NCBI RefSeq assembly: GCF_026183695.1
Contig: NZ_JAPFRD010000011.1
Coordinates: 1 to 64,000, forward strand
Direction of reading: 5' to 3'
DNA length: 64,000 bases
Source: Alteromonas aquimaris
Lineage (GTDB): Bacteria; Pseudomonadota; Gammaproteobacteria; Enterobacterales; Alteromonadaceae
Notes under the pieces: generated by a model
The model's input: the letters and a program-made list of their open reading frames with translations, nothing else
Database searches by the model: none
What the model was told of the DNA's origin: nothing
Shown: positions 44,118-55,656 of the stretch, piece by piece
How positions within the stretch are numbered: position 1 is the stretch's first letter
How the letters are laid out: every line of letters starts with the position of its first letter
Program-made: the position numbers and the translations under genes

Positions 44118-44771
44118 ATGTTTACTGAAGCTGAGTATCACGCCTTATGCAGCCCCCTGGCTAATGCCGCCAGGGTACTTTACTGCCTTGGCCTGCGACC
44201 CACCACCAATGCGACCACAGCCACCTCTGAACCGTTAAATTACAAATTTCTGCTCGCTTTGGTTAATGCTGATTCGCAGGACAAACCGTTTACCAGAGGC
44301 CGTCAACTTAACGACCTTCTAAAATTACTTGAACAAGCGGGATTAATCGCCCTGCCCCCAACCCTGTCGTTGGAATCATCGTTAAACGGGAAAGTAATTC
44401 TGCTTCCACTTATCCAGACTAAACATGATTCGTTTAGTCATTTACACCGTCAGCATCAGGCGATTACGATGAAGTGGCAGCCAGACGAAGCGCTATTTGC
44501 CGAAATGGCAACTCTGCTAGGTCTGCCTGACAAACACTATGATCAAGATGACATAAATGAGTTTATTGCCTATTGGTTAGGCCGGCCCTCTACCGTCCTC
44601 AGCCATTTTCAATGGACCCAGAAGTTCGTTTATTCGATGCGTAATAAACGCTTCGGTCGATCCGATGCAAAACAGCAAGCAGATTTAAGCAATCTCGTGG
44701 AAGTTGCACCTTCTCTTGAAGCAGATGATAATACTCGCAAGCTAGTCGAAAAGTATCGTCGCAAACCGTAA
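44118..44771 (+). CDS. dnaT: DnaT-like primosomal protein
   Basis: 217-aa protein whose C-terminal half (residues about 115-185) carries the DnaT ssDNA-binding core: MKWQPDEALFAEMATLLGLPD, INEFIAYWLGRPSTVLSHFQWTQKFVYSM. E. coli DnaT helps PriA/PriB hand over to DnaC for replication restart. The N-terminal half (FTEAEYHALCSPLANAARVLYCLGLRP...LLKLLEQAGLI) differs from enterobacterial DnaT and looks like a small helical, winged-helix-type module. It begins 4 bases after mioC and is followed 20 bases later by dnaC, so they form one operon. Confidence 0.82.
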   Translation: MFTEAEYHALCSPLANAARVLYCLGLRPTTNATTATSEPLNYKFLLALVNADSQDKPFTRGRQLNDLLKLLEQAGLIALPPTLSLESSLNGKVILLPLIQTKHDSFSHLHRQHQAITMKWQPDEALFAEMATLLGLPDKHYDQDDINEFIAYWLGRPSTVLSHFQWTQKFVYSMRNKRFGRSDAKQQADLSNLVEVAPSLEADDNTRKLVEKYRRKP

Positions 44772-44791
44772 CTCAAAAAGACACCAATACT

Positions 44792-45610
44792 ATGCAATCG
44801 CTGAAAGATAAAATTGATGGGTTAGCCAAAGCACTGGGTAAAAACGCAGATAATCAACAGCCGTACACAGATTATCAAACCTTGCGTAAACAATATGAAG
44901 CGCAGGCGAATGCCGAAGTCAAACAAGCTCAGCAGGTCAGTAAAAATCACCGAATTTCCATGTTGCACGGGCAGTCCGATTTAAACCCGAAATGGACATT
45001 TGCCAATCTTATTGAAGATAGTGATGATGTGATTGAAGCGGTTAGCATTGCACATTCTTTTATCGCTGCTCACGAGGATATCAACTGGCGCAATGCAGGT
45101 TCACACATGATGATTTTTTATGGTGATTATGGCCGTGGAAAATCGCATATTGCTGGGGCTATTGCCCACCAACTGATTGATCAATATGAAATTACCGTAC
45201 TATACCGACAGCTTTCCACACTGTTAGAACTGCGATATTCGTCGTACGATTTTGGTGCGCAAGATAACGTAGGCCAAAAGTTTCGCCAAGCCTACCAGGA
45301 ACTTTTAGAAGTAGACTTGCTCATTCTTGACGAAGTTTGTGTTAATGAGAGCATGCTGAAAAAGAATACGCAAAGCTGGTTGGGAAATTTGTTACGCCAG
45401 CGATTGGTGAACAAAAAAAATTGTATTTTAATCACCAACCATAATCTGGCGGAGCTAGAAACTGCGCTTGGTCGCTATTGTTTTGAGTCAATCCGTGAAT
45501 ACGATACCTATAAAGTCAGGTTTGCAGGTCCAAGTAGACGTAAGGGCCTGGCCAGTGACGAAGTGGAGCCGCAATCCTCCCCTGCTTACCAACCCAATCA
45601 GCTACGATAG
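44792..45610 (+). CDS. dnaC: DnaC-like replicative helicase loader
   Basis: 272-aa AAA+ ATPase. An N-terminal helical region that would contact DnaB (residues about 1-75) is followed by Walker A GDYGRGKSH (about residue 110), Walker B VDLLILDEV (about 180), sensor I ILITNHN and an arginine-rich box near SIREYDTYKVRF. DnaC loads DnaB helicase at oriC and at restart sites. Many bacteria use DciA instead; DnaC is thought to be of phage origin. It pairs with dnaT as in E. coli, but beside the origin. Confidence 0.9.
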   Translation: MQSLKDKIDGLAKALGKNADNQQPYTDYQTLRKQYEAQANAEVKQAQQVSKNHRISMLHGQSDLNPKWTFANLIEDSDDVIEAVSIAHSFIAAHEDINWRNAGSHMMIFYGDYGRGKSHIAGAIAHQLIDQYEITVLYRQLSTLLELRYSSYDFGAQDNVGQKFRQAYQELLEVDLLILDEVCVNESMLKKNTQSWLGNLLRQRLVNKKNCILITNHNLAELETALGRYCFESIREYDTYKVRFAGPSRRKGLASDEVEPQSSPAYQPNQLR

Positions 45611-45683
45611 CCTGATTTTTTTTAAACCTTTCTCACTCTAGCGGCGACAAACCTTTAGTTAACTCACTAAAGGAATGTCACTT

Positions 45684-46466
45684 ATGCAAAATTTTCTCCT
45701 CCCAAAGGCTGTTCCAAGGCTTTGTTTAGCATTGTTATTATTGTCGCCCTTTGTCCAGGCAAAGGTAATTGAACAAGAATTTGCTGCACAACCGGACGAT
45801 ACGCTTCATTTAAAAACCGAACAGGGCAGCATTGAAATTAAAACTCACAAAAACGCCTCAATCGAAGTCTACGTGGAGATAGATGGAGAAGAGCAGGATG
45901 AGTTCGATGTCAATTTCGAACAACGTAGCGACAGCCTGCGCATCCGCGGTGAGCGAAAAAATAGACAGGGGTGGAACCGCACACGCATTACTTATTTGAT
46001 TACCATTCCTGAGCGATACAACCTGGATCTGGATACTGCTGGTGGCAAAATCGAGATCACAGACCTGCTCATCGGTGATATCGAGGCTAGAACGTCCGGA
46101 GGGGCAATTAAAATCGCGTCAGTTAAAGGGGATGTACAACTTCATACATCAGGTGGGTCAATTCACACTGAAGATGTAGAAGGTGAAATAGATGCGCATA
46201 CCTCTGGCGGTAGTATTAAGGTCGCTTTTGCCAAACAATTCACTAAGGACGCAACCTTGGATACGTCAGGCGGGTCAATTGTGGCAAGTCTGCCCGCAGA
46301 TATTCGAATGGATTTGGATGCCTCTACCAGTGGCGGCAGAGTAAAAAGTGAGTTTGATGTGGATGGGCGGGTAAAAAAACGTTCAATTGAAGGCAAAGTA
46401 AATGGTGGTGGTCCAAAATTAACCTTGCACACATCAGGCGGTAGCATCCGGATCGAAAAAAATTAA
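45684..46466 (+). CDS. DUF4097 family exported beta-repeat protein
   Basis: 260-aa protein with a signal peptide (LCLALLLLSPFVQAK) and a repetitive beta-rich body. TSGG(S/A)I motifs recur about every 20 residues in the second half (ARTSGGAIKI, LHTSGGSIHT, AHTSGGSIKV, LDTSGGSIVA, ASTSGGRVKS, LHTSGGSIRI), typical of a parallel beta-helix. It is probably periplasmic or surface located; function unknown. ATG at 45684 is chosen since TAAAGGA (45668-45674) would abut an alternative ATG at 45675. It ends right at the oriC border. Confidence 0.75.
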   Translation: MQNFLLPKAVPRLCLALLLLSPFVQAKVIEQEFAAQPDDTLHLKTEQGSIEIKTHKNASIEVYVEIDGEEQDEFDVNFEQRSDSLRIRGERKNRQGWNRTRITYLITIPERYNLDLDTAGGKIEITDLLIGDIEARTSGGAIKIASVKGDVQLHTSGGSIHTEDVEGEIDAHTSGGSIKVAFAKQFTKDATLDTSGGSIVASLPADIRMDLDASTSGGRVKSEFDVDGRVKKRSIEGKVNGGGPKLTLHTSGGSIRIEKN

Positions 46467-46870
46467 AAAACAGATCTGAATAACTTTCCATACACAGCGG
46501 GATCCTTTCTTAAAAGGGTCCCGCCGTGAGATCATACGATCATTTCTACAAGTTATCCCCAACTGGATCACAACAAGATCAGGGGTGTGCATAAGATCCC
46601 CTATAACGCTGTGTACAAGCTTTGATCTAAAAAAGGACAACTTTTCAAACATTTTCAATTGTGGATAAGGTAGCGGGTTATCAACAAGATCAAGGGGCAC
46701 TTAAACCAAGCTAGATCAGATCTTGTTCATTGCGTAACTTAATGATCTTTAGTGCAAATAGTGGCTTATCAACAGTAAAAGCGCTGCTTAATAGTAATAA
46801 ATATAAAAGATCTAAATAGATCTTATATATAATTAGCTCAGATCAACTTTCTCATAAAAGTCTCATTTGA
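46467..46870. other. oriC: Chromosomal replication origin oriC
   Basis: The region upstream of mnmG has 15 GATC (Dam/SeqA) sites between 46473 and 46844, roughly tenfold above chance. DnaA boxes: TGTGCATAA (46586-46594) and TGTGGATAA (46660-46668) match TTATNCACA on the minus strand. Single-mismatch boxes lie at 46553-46561, 46610-46618, 46678-46686 and 46766-46774. An AT-rich unwinding element with GATC-containing 13-mer-like repeats lies at about 46780-46870, on the mnmG side as in E. coli. The mioC...oriC-mnmG synteny supports the call. Exact limits are approximate. Confidence 0.92.
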
Positions 46871-46968
46871 AGAAAATTTAACCGTTTTCTTTATGCAATA
46901 ACTTCGCTAAAATACGCGCCCCCTTTTTCAGGGATCTTATTTAGCATTCCGGTAAGCGAGGTTTTTTC

Positions 46969-48870
46969 ATGTTTTACCAAAAAGAGTTTGATGTCATCGT
47001 TATAGGTGGAGGTCATGCAGGTACTGAAGCTGCTATGGCTTCAGCACGTATGGGCATGCAAACTTTACTGCTTACCCACAATATTGAAACAATTGGTCAG
47101 ATGTCGTGCAACCCAGCTATTGGTGGTATCGGCAAAGGGCATTTAGTGAAGGAAATCGATGCCCTGGGTGGCGCAATGGCGCTGGCCATTGATCACGGTG
47201 GGATCCAATTTCGTACATTAAACTCCAGTAAAGGGCCTGCTGTACGGGCCACACGCGCGCAAGCTGATCGTACGCTCTATCGCAATGCTATTCGTAATAT
47301 GGTTGAACAACAGGAAAATCTGACGTTGTTTCAGCAAAGTTGCGATGATCTCATTATCGAACAGGATCAGGTAACCGGAGTCGTTACTCAAATGGGTCTA
47401 AAGTTTAAAGCTAAGGCCGTTGTGTTAACCGTTGGTACCTTCCTGGGTGGGACTATTCACATAGGTCTTGAAAATTACAGAGGAGGTCGCGCAGGCGATC
47501 CTCCTTCTATCGCGCTCGCAGATCGTCTACGTGCACTTCCCTTCAGGGTAGATCGATTGAAGACGGGGACGCCCGCTAGACTAGATGCCAGAAGTCTTGA
47601 TTTTTCTGTTATGCAGGAACAGGCAGGGGATTACCCTACCCCAGTATTTTCTTTTATGGGTTCACAGGCGATGCATCCTCGTCAAATCCCCTGCTATATC
47701 ACCCATACCAATGAAAATACTCATGAAATTATTCGCAGTGGTCTCGACCGGTCGCCAATGTATACAGGGGTGATCGAAGGTGTTGGGCCGCGATATTGTC
47801 CTAGCATTGAAGATAAAATTACGCGCTTTGCTGATAAAACTTCACATCAGATATTTGTCGAGCCGGAAGGCTTGAACAGTATGGAAGTTTATCCAAATGG
47901 CATTTCAACCAGTCTTCCTTTCGATGTGCAAATGGCGCTGGTACGATCTATTAAAGGGTTTGAAAATGCGCATATTGTCCGACCTGGGTACGCGATTGAG
48001 TACGACTTCTTTGATCCCCGTGATTTGAAACAAACATTGGAAACCAAATTTATCAACGGCTTATTTTTCGCGGGACAGATCAATGGCACCACCGGTTATG
48101 AAGAAGCCGGAGCGCAAGGTCTGGTCGCCGGTGTCAATGCTGCGCTGCAGGCACAGCATAAAGATCCTTTTGTCTTACGTCGCGATCAAGCCTACATGGG
48201 TGTGCTAATTGATGATCTGGCTACCATGGGTACAAAAGAACCTTATCGCATGTTTACCAGCCGGGCCGAATATCGACTGCTATTGCGTGAAGACAATGCA
48301 GATATTCGCTTAACCGCCCTAGGGCGTGAGATAGGGTTAGTAGATGATGCGCGTTGGGCAGCATTTAACGAAAAATTAGATGTAGTGGAACACGAACTAC
48401 AACGCCTGCGTAGTCAGTGGGTCCATCCATCTCATGGCGCAGTTGACCAACTTAATTTGAAGCTAAAAAATCCTATCAGCCGTGAGCATTCATTAGAAGA
48501 ACTCATTCGGCGACCCGAAATGACCTATGACGAACTCATGTCCATTGAAGGAATAGGGCCGGGCGTGCAAAATCCGAAAGCGGCCGAACAAGTAGAGATT
48601 CAAATTAAATACGCAGGCTACATTGCCCGTCAGATGGATGAAATTGCCAAAGCGCAACGTCATGAAAATACGCTTTTACCGCCGGACTTCGATTACGCTC
48701 AAATCTCAGGCTTATCGAATGAAGTCGTGGCAAAATTAACCGATGCCAGGCCAGAAACTATCGGTAAAGCATCACGAATTTCAGGTATTACACCAGCAGC
48801 TATTTCACTGCTGCTGGTGTATTTGAAAAAACACGGATTAATGCGCAAACAGGAGCGTCAATCAGCGTGA
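46969..48870 (+). CDS. mnmG: tRNA uridine-34 cmnm5 modification enzyme MnmG (GidA)
   Basis: 633-aa FAD enzyme that works with MnmE on tRNA wobble uridines. Motifs: FAD loop [46 protein letters not shown] with a catalytic cysteine, [65 protein letters not shown], and the C-terminal [11 protein letters not shown] domain that binds MnmE. First gene to the right of oriC, and its transcription can affect origin opening. Confidence 0.98.
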   Translation: MFYQKEFDVIVIGGGHAGTEAAMASARMGMQTLLLTHNIETIGQMSCNPAIGGIGKGHLVKEIDALGGAMALAIDHGGIQFRTLNSSKGPAVRATRAQADRTLYRNAIRNMVEQQENLTLFQQSCDDLIIEQDQVTGVVTQMGLKFKAKAVVLTVGTFLGGTIHIGLENYRGGRAGDPPSIALADRLRALPFRVDRLKTGTPARLDARSLDFSVMQEQAGDYPTPVFSFMGSQAMHPRQIPCYITHTNENTHEIIRSGLDRSPMYTGVIEGVGPRYCPSIEDKITRFADKTSHQIFVEPEGLNSMEVYPNGISTSLPFDVQMALVRSIKGFENAHIVRPGYAIEYDFFDPRDLKQTLETKFINGLFFAGQINGTTGYEEAGAQGLVAGVNAALQAQHKDPFVLRRDQAYMGVLIDDLATMGTKEPYRMFTSRAEYRLLLREDNADIRLTALGREIGLVDDARWAAFNEKLDVVEHELQRLRSQWVHPSHGAVDQLNLKLKNPISREHSLEELIRRPEMTYDELMSIEGIGPGVQNPKAAEQVEIQIKYAGYIARQMDEIAKAQRHENTLLPPDFDYAQISGLSNEVVAKLTDARPETIGKASRISGITPAAISLLLVYLKKHGLMRKQERQSA

Positions 48871-49511
48871 CGGTGAATTTTGATCGAGAAGGTTTAAGTC
48901 GAGAACTGGCTTTGGGAATAGATCGACTAGGGTTTGCCATAAGCGATGAGCATCAGCAGACCTTGCTCGATTTTCTTGCAATGTTGGTAAAATGGAACAA
49001 AGCCTATAATTTAACTTCCGTTCGCGACCCGCAACAGATGCTTCAGAAGCATATATTGGATTCGCTCAGCGTGATGCCTTTCGTACGCGGAAAAAGGGTA
49101 ATTGACGTGGGAACAGGTCCAGGATTACCCGGTATCCCCCTCGCTATTGTGTTGCCACACGTGGAATTTGACTTACTTGACAGCTTAGGAAAGCGTGTAC
49201 GCTTCATGAAACAAGTGGCGCACGAGTGCAAGTTGAAAAATATTCACCCGTTACAGAGTCGCGTTGAAGCCCATCAGCCTGACTTTTACTACGATATTGT
49301 GATGAGTCGCGCGTTTGCTTCATTAAAAGATATGTTGCACTGGTGCCAACATCTGGTAGATTTTGAGGGGAGATTTTTGGCGTTGAAAGGGCAATATCCT
49401 CAACAGGAAATAGATGAAGTAAGTAATTACTATCATATTGAGTCTGTTACTGAGCTGTCTGTGCCTGACTTAATTGGCGAACGTCATTTGGTTACCATCA
49501 AAAAACAATAA
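48867..49511 (+). CDS. rsmG: 16S rRNA (guanine-527 N7) methyltransferase
   Basis: 214-aa SAM methyltransferase (GidB) that modifies G527 of 16S rRNA; its loss gives low-level streptomycin resistance in other species. Motifs: [41 protein letters not shown] for SAM binding, [14 protein letters not shown] start overlapping the mnmG stop (GTGA), giving translational coupling. Confidence 0.96.
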   Translation: MTVNFDREGLSRELALGIDRLGFAISDEHQQTLLDFLAMLVKWNKAYNLTSVRDPQQMLQKHILDSLSVMPFVRGKRVIDVGTGPGLPGIPLAIVLPHVEFDLLDSLGKRVRFMKQVAHECKLKNIHPLQSRVEAHQPDFYYDIVMSRAFASLKDMLHWCQHLVDFEGRFLALKGQYPQQEIDEVSNYYHIESVTELSVPDLIGERHLVTIKKQ

Positions 49512-49529
49512 CGACTATCAGGGTGCTTA

Positions 49530-50324
49530 GTGGCAAAAGTTATAGCAATTGCGAATCAAAAAGGTGGTGTGGGTAAAACGACTACCGCAGTTAACGTAGC
49601 CGCTTCCATGGCGGCAACCAAGCGCAAGGTGCTGCTAATCGATCTTGATCCCCAAGGCAATGCCACCATGGGAAGTGGGGTCGATAAGTATGATGTCGAC
49701 GCTACTTGTTACGAATTATTGGTGGAAGAAAAACCAATTAAAGACGTCATTGTGGAAAAAACAGCCGGCAAATATGATCTGATTCCGGCTAACGGAGATG
49801 TTACGGCTGCTGAAATTAAATTAATGGAGCTTTTCGCGCGGGAATTACGCTTACGGAATGCGCTAAAACCCGTCATGGCCTATTACGATTTTATTTTTAT
49901 TGATTGTCCTCCTTCCCTCAGCCAATTAACGGTAAATGCCCTGGCGGCAGCAGATTCAGTACTAGTTCCAATGCAGTGTGAATATTACGCGTTGGAAGGG
50001 TTAACTGCGTTGATGGATACCATTCAAAAACTCGCATCGGTGGTGAATCCGCAATTAAAAATAGAAGGCGTATTACGAACCATGTATGATCCGCGTAATC
50101 GCCTGGCCAACGATGTCTCTGAACAGCTAAAACGTCATTTTGGCGAGCAGGTATATCGAACCGTTATCCCACGTAATGTCCGTTTGGCAGAAGCGCCGAG
50201 TTTTGGCACGCCAGCAATGTATTACGACAAATCATCTACTGGTGCCAAGGCATACCTGGCGCTGGCTGGAGAAATATTGCGACGTCGCGATAAAGCACGT
50301 CAAACAGCCGCGCAAGCAAGCTAA
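49530..50324 (+). CDS. parA: Chromosome partition ATPase ParA (Soj)
   Basis: 264-aa deviant Walker ATPase: [21 protein letters not shown] with the signature lysine, [46 protein letters not shown]. It forms gradients on the nucleoid that move ParB-parS complexes, and can affect DnaA in some species. GTG start 18 bases after rsmG; parB follows in the same operon. It belongs to the chromosomal rather than the plasmid type, given its neighbours. Confidence 0.96.
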   Translation: MAKVIAIANQKGGVGKTTTAVNVAASMAATKRKVLLIDLDPQGNATMGSGVDKYDVDATCYELLVEEKPIKDVIVEKTAGKYDLIPANGDVTAAEIKLMELFARELRLRNALKPVMAYYDFIFIDCPPSLSQLTVNALAAADSVLVPMQCEYYALEGLTALMDTIQKLASVVNPQLKIEGVLRTMYDPRNRLANDVSEQLKRHFGEQVYRTVIPRNVRLAEAPSFGTPAMYYDKSSTGAKAYLALAGEILRRRDKARQTAAQAS

Positions 50325-50365
50325 TAACAACACTTAAATCATATAGCGAACGAACTGAGGGTATT

Positions 50366-51238
50366 ATGTCTGCAAAAAAAAGAGGATTAGGGCGCGGGTT
50401 AGACGCCTTACTGGCAACGAGCCAGGCCTCCCCTGCCACAGAACAAGACAGAACAGTTGCTGAACAAAGTGAATTAAGTAAATTGCCTATAGAATATCTC
50501 AGCCCTGGCAAATACCAGCCGCGCAAAGATATGTCGCCTGAAGCGTTGGAAGAACTTGCATCATCCATCCGTGCCCAAGGGGTTATCCAACCTATCGTGG
50601 TACGTAAAACATCCGCACAGCGTTACGAGATCATCGCGGGGGAACGACGCTGGCGTGCGTCACAATTGGCGCAGTTAGATGTGGTGCCGTGTATTATCAA
50701 AGATGTACCAGACGAAGCGGCTGTCGCAATCGCCTTGATAGAAAATATTCAACGTGAAGATTTAAATGCGATGGAAGAAGCACAGGCTTTAGACCGCTTG
50801 ATGGTGGAATTTGAGCTAACCCATGCTCAGGTAGCCGAAGCGGTGGGCAAGTCCCGCACCACGGTCACCAACTTATTGCGTCTGAATAACCTAAAAGACG
50901 ATGTAAAATTGCTACTCGAGCACGGTGATATCGAAATGGGTCATGCGCGAGCACTGCTTGCCTTGGAAGGTGAACAACAATCGCAGGCGGCACAAATTGT
51001 TTCCGGCAAAGGTCTGACAGTGCGTGATACTGAAAAGTTAGTGCGCAAATTTCTTGAACCAGCACCACCGAAACCGGAGAAAGTGGTTGATCCTGATGTT
51101 GAGCAACTGGTCACGCGATTATCAGAAAATTTAGGTGCCAATGTGTCTATTGATCACAATGCGAAGGGCAAGGGCAAGTTGGTAATTAGTTTTAGTGATT
51201 TAGAACAATTAGATGGCATCTTGGCAAAAATTCACTAG
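50366..51238 (+). CDS. parB: Chromosome partition protein ParB (Spo0J)
   Basis: 290-aa CTP-dependent DNA clamp. N-terminal KKRGLGRGLDALLATS is typical of chromosomal ParB. The ParB/Srx domain holds the CTP motifs (GVIQPIVVR, GERRWRASQLA, NIQREDLNAMEEA). The helix-turn-helix that reads parS is TQAQVAEAVGKSRTTVTNLLRL-like (LTHAQVAEAVGKSRTTVTN), and a C-terminal dimer domain follows. Its targets are the two parS sites inside recF, about 15 kb to the left. Confidence 0.96.
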   Translation: MSAKKRGLGRGLDALLATSQASPATEQDRTVAEQSELSKLPIEYLSPGKYQPRKDMSPEALEELASSIRAQGVIQPIVVRKTSAQRYEIIAGERRWRASQLAQLDVVPCIIKDVPDEAAVAIALIENIQREDLNAMEEAQALDRLMVEFELTHAQVAEAVGKSRTTVTNLLRLNNLKDDVKLLLEHGDIEMGHARALLALEGEQQSQAAQIVSGKGLTVRDTEKLVRKFLEPAPPKPEKVVDPDVEQLVTRLSENLGANVSIDHNAKGKGKLVISFSDLEQLDGILAKIH

Positions 51239-51360
51239 AAACAAACTGTTTTTTTAACCGATCTTTCTCGCAAAACTTATTTTTTTCTGATTATATGGCG
51301 CATGTTAATCGGTTGTTAACATGTAAAGTTTCAATTTCGCTTCCAAAACGCGTTGGATGG

Positions 51361-51388
51361 TTGAAAAAAATCGACAAAACAGTATACT
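51361..51388 (+). promoter_or_regulatory. atp operon promoter
   Basis: -35 TTGAAA (51361-51366), 16-bp spacer, -10 TATACT (51383-51388), in the 197-bp gap between parB and atpI. It is the best sigma70 match ahead of the ATP synthase genes. Confidence 0.7.
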
Positions 51389-51435
51389 TCTGTCGCTTTT
51401 TGTCGGCGTCAAATTAACAGGTTTTACCGGTTACG

Positions 51436-51807
51436 ATGGAAATAACTGAAAAAGGCAAAAAGCTGGCGCGAATTGGCGCACTGTATCAGTGTATTGTCGC
51501 GGTGTTGCTAAGCGTAATTATCGCGATTGCCGGAATGAAAATTTGGGCGTTATCATTTGCTATAGGCGCGGTTATCAGTATTGTCCCAAACGGCGTTTTC
51601 GCGCTGTTTGCATTCAGATACTCGGGGGCGACTAAAAACCGACTGGTTGTAAAAAGCTTCAATCAGGGCGCGAAAGTAAAATTGCTTATTACTGTAATAT
51701 TGTTTGTGGTGGCGTTTGTTCAATTTACTATTGAACCGCTTGCATTGTTTGCAGGCTTTGTTATCACAGCCGCTAGCTATTGGTTAGCATTTTTTCGTGC
51801 AGGGTAA
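51436..51807 (+). CDS. atpI: ATP synthase accessory protein AtpI
   Basis: 123-aa membrane protein with four hydrophobic segments (QCIVAVLLSVIIAIAGM, ALSFAIGAVISIVPNGVFALFAF, KLLITVILFVVAFVQF, LALFAGFVITAASYW). It is a chaperone-like factor for c-ring assembly and is dispensable in E. coli. First gene of the operon, 66 bases before atpB. Confidence 0.9.
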   Translation: MEITEKGKKLARIGALYQCIVAVLLSVIIAIAGMKIWALSFAIGAVISIVPNGVFALFAFRYSGATKNRLVVKSFNQGAKVKLLITVILFVVAFVQFTIEPLALFAGFVITAASYWLAFFRAG

Positions 51808-51870
51808 AACCACATTAACAAACATGCACGAAAAATTACACGAGATTTCTAAACTTTAAACTTGGGTTAA

Positions 51871-52707
<837 letters not shown>

Positions 52708-52718
52708 GTAGTTTTAAC

Positions 52719-52738
52719 AAGGCCGCATTGGCGGCCTT
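52719..52738 (+). other. Intercistronic hairpin between atpB and atpE
   Basis: Perfect 8-bp stem AAGGCCGC/GCGGCCTT with loop ATTG and no U-tract, 12 bases after the atpB stop. It is followed by about 60 AU-rich bases leading to atpE. This resembles the E. coli arrangement in which an unstructured AU-rich leader boosts atpE translation to supply the c-ring. The function here is inferred. Confidence 0.55.
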
Positions 52739-52805
52739 AAGTAAAAAAGTAAAAGTAATAAACGGTTTTTTTAACTTTAAATTTAAACTTAAACTGGAGA
52801 CGTAA

Positions 52806-53027
<222 letters not shown>

Positions 53028-53075
53028 TTTTTATTAACTCAAGTCTATTAGCGAACTTAACGAGGAGGAGCGGTT

Positions 53076-53546
53076 GTGAATATTAACGCCACTCTAATTG
53101 GTCAATTAATCGCTTTTGCTGTCTTCGTGTGGTTCTGCATGAAGTACGTGTGGCCACCACTATTGGCAGCAATTGAAGAGCGTCAGAAGAAAATAGCCGA
53201 TGGCTTAGAAGCTTCTGATCGTGCCGAGAAAGACCTTGAATTAGCTCAGCAGAAAGCTACTGAGAAATTAAAAGAGGCGAAAGCGCAAGCAGCTGAAATT
53301 ATCGAGCAGGCTAAGAAACGAGCTAACCAGCTTGTTGACGAAGAAACCCAGCGTGGTCACGCCGAGCGTGAAAAAATTATCACTCAGGGTTATGCCGAAA
53401 TTGAAGCTGAACGCAATCGTGCCAAAGAAGAATTACGCAAGCAGGTCGCTGCATTAGCAGTTGCCGGCGCACAGCAGATTCTTCAACGTGAAATCGATGC
53501 TCAAGCACAAAACGACATTGTTGAAAAACTTGTCGCTGAACTTTAA
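53076..53546 (+). CDS. atpF: F0 ATP synthase subunit b
   Basis: 156-aa peripheral stalk protein: one N-terminal TM helix ([23 protein letters not shown]) followed by a long charged coiled coil ([25 protein letters not shown]...). GTG start with a strong AGGAGG at 53062-53067. 14 bases before atpH. Confidence 0.97.
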   Translation: MNINATLIGQLIAFAVFVWFCMKYVWPPLLAAIEERQKKIADGLEASDRAEKDLELAQQKATEKLKEAKAQAAEIIEQAKKRANQLVDEETQRGHAEREKIITQGYAEIEAERNRAKEELRKQVAALAVAGAQQILQREIDAQAQNDIVEKLVAEL

Positions 53547-53560
53547 CGAGGAGATGAGCC

Positions 53561-54094
53561 ATGTCTGAATTGACAACTGTTGCTCGTCCCTATGCTAAAG
53601 CAGCTTTTGATTTTGCGGTCGAGCGTAACGCCATTACTCAATGGCAGGACATGCTGGCATTTTCCAGTGCGGTAACTCAGAACGATGAGATGCATCAACT
53701 ATTAAGTGGTGCTCTCGCGGCTGAAAAACTGGCTGAAATTTTTATCAGTGTGGCTGGCGAACAGCTCGATGAACATGGTCAGAACTTTGTAAAAGTTTTG
53801 GCTGAAAATAAACGTTTGGTTGCGTTACCTGAAATTTCAGAACTATTTGACGTCTATAAAGCTGAGTACGATAAAGAAGTTGAGGTAGATATCACCTCTG
53901 CTACTGAACTTAGTGAGGCGCAAAAGAATGAACTCAGCGCAACCTTAGAAAAACGTTTGGCACGTAAAGTGAAGCTTAATTGTAACGTGGATCCGCAGCT
54001 GATAGCGGGCTTTGTAGTCAAAGCCGGTGATACAGTAATCGATGGTTCCGTGAAGTCTAAACTGAACCGTCTCGAAGACGCGTTGCAAGCATAA
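53561..54094 (+). CDS. atpH: F1 ATP synthase subunit delta
   Basis: 177-aa OSCP-type protein linking the F1 head to subunit b. N-terminal helical bundle ([18 protein letters not shown]) and C-terminal [33 protein letters not shown] are characteristic. AACGAGGAGATG precedes the ATG. Confidence 0.97.
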   Translation: MSELTTVARPYAKAAFDFAVERNAITQWQDMLAFSSAVTQNDEMHQLLSGALAAEKLAEIFISVAGEQLDEHGQNFVKVLAENKRLVALPEISELFDVYKAEYDKEVEVDITSATELSEAQKNELSATLEKRLARKVKLNCNVDPQLIAGFVVKAGDTVIDGSVKSKLNRLEDALQA

Positions 54095-54107
54095 CGGGGA
54101 TAAGAGC

Positions 54108-55649
54108 ATGCAACTTAATTCCACTGAAATTGCAGAACTGATCAAGAAAAGAATTGAGCAGTTTAATGTTACCAGTGAAGCTCGAAATGAAGGCACCATC
54201 GTTGCAGTAACCGATGGTATTATCCGCATTCACGGCCTGGCCGATGTAATGCAAGGTGAAATGATTGAGCTTCCTGGTGGTCGCTATGCAATTGCACTAA
54301 ACCTGGAGCGAGACTCTGTAGGTGCGGTTGTTATGGGTCCATACGCCGACTTAAGAGAAGGCGTTAAAGTCAAATCTACTGGCCGTATTCTTGAAGTACC
54401 AGTAGGTCGTGCGTTACTTGGTCGTGTTGTTAACACACTAGGTGAGCCAATTGATGGTAAAGGTTCTATCGACGCAGAAGGCTTTGAGCCTGTTGAGAAA
54501 ATCGCACCGGGTGTTATCGAGCGTCAATCAGTAGACCAGCCAGTACAAACTGGATACAAGTCTGTTGACTCGATGATTCCAATCGGTCGTGGTCAGCGTG
54601 AGTTGATTATCGGTGACCGTCAGTGTGGTAAAACAGCTATGGCGGTTGATGCGATTATCAACCAGAAAGGCACAGGTATTAAGTGTATTTACGTAGCGGT
54701 TGGTCAGAAAGCATCAACTATTGCTAACGTAGTACGTAAACTGGAAGAGCATGGCGCGATGGCTCACACTATCGTAGTTGCTGCATCAGCGTCTGAATCT
54801 GCTGCATTGCAGTATCTTGCGCCATATTCAGGTTGTACCATGGGTGAGTTCTTCCGTGACCGCGGTGAAGATGCGCTAATCGTATATGATGATCTGTCTA
54901 AGCAAGCTGTTGCTTATCGTCAGATTTCATTGCTATTGAAGCGTCCTCCTGGTCGTGAAGCTTATCCTGGTGACGTTTTCTACCTTCACTCGCGTCTTCT
55001 TGAGCGTGCTGCCCGTGTTAACGAGCAGTATGTTGAAAAATTCACTAATGGTGAAGTGAAAGGTAAAACCGGTTCACTTACAGCGCTACCTATCATTGAA
55101 ACGCAAGCCGGTGACGTATCTGCGTTCGTACCTACGAACGTTATCTCGATCACCGATGGTCAGATCTTCTTAGAAACTGACTTGTTTAACGCGGGCATCC
55201 GCCCTGCTGTTAACGCGGGTGTTTCCGTATCACGTGTTGGTGGTGCCGCACAGACGAAAATCATCAAGAAACTTGGTGGTGGTATTCGTTTAGCATTAGC
55301 ACAGTATCGTGAGCTTGCTGCGTTCTCGCAGTTTGCATCTGACCTTGACGATGCAACCCGTGAGCAACTTGAGCACGGTGAGCGCGTAACTGAGCTTATG
55401 AAGCAGAAACAATATACGCCGCTGTCTATCGGTGACATGGGTGTTTCACTGTTTGCTGTAGAGAAAGGCTTTTTGAAAGACGTTGAATTAAACAAAATTC
55501 TGGATTTCGAAGCAGCTCTATATTCATACATGAACAGTGAGCACACTGAATTGCTGAAGACTATTAATGAAACAGGTAACTACAACGACGATATCGCCGC
55601 ACAGTTGAATGAAGCTTTAACTAAGTTTAAAGCCACTCAAACGTGGTAA
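54108..55649 (+). CDS. atpA: F1 ATP synthase subunit alpha
   Basis: 513-aa non-catalytic nucleotide-binding subunit. P-loop [15 protein letters not shown] (about residue 170), [60 protein letters not shown]. Length and ends ([14 protein letters not shown]...FKATQTW) are standard. Codon choice appears strongly biased, as expected for a highly expressed gene. Confidence 0.98.
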   Translation: MQLNSTEIAELIKKRIEQFNVTSEARNEGTIVAVTDGIIRIHGLADVMQGEMIELPGGRYAIALNLERDSVGAVVMGPYADLREGVKVKSTGRILEVPVGRALLGRVVNTLGEPIDGKGSIDAEGFEPVEKIAPGVIERQSVDQPVQTGYKSVDSMIPIGRGQRELIIGDRQCGKTAMAVDAIINQKGTGIKCIYVAVGQKASTIANVVRKLEEHGAMAHTIVVAASASESAALQYLAPYSGCTMGEFFRDRGEDALIVYDDLSKQAVAYRQISLLLKRPPGREAYPGDVFYLHSRLLERAARVNEQYVEKFTNGEVKGKTGSLTALPIIETQAGDVSAFVPTNVISITDGQIFLETDLFNAGIRPAVNAGVSVSRVGGAAQTKIIKKLGGGIRLALAQYRELAAFSQFASDLDDATREQLEHGERVTELMKQKQYTPLSIGDMGVSLFAVEKGFLKDVELNKILDFEAALYSYMNSEHTELLKTINETGNYNDDIAAQLNEALTKFKATQTW

Positions 55650-55656
55650 TCATCAC

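Noticed and set aside
45675-45683. ATG at 45675 as start of the DUF4097 gene
   Set aside because: The TAAAGGA ribosome site touches it with no spacing; the ATG at 45684 is correctly placed and gives a normal signal peptide.
46080-46460. Short repeats that resemble a CRISPR or tandem DNA array
   Set aside because: They are codons for TSGG motifs in the DUF4097 protein and vary at third positions; no spacers or constant repeats.
49153-49170. CACACGTGGAAT in rsmG as a third parS
   Set aside because: It shares only the CACGTG core and lacks the flanking TGTT/AACA arms.
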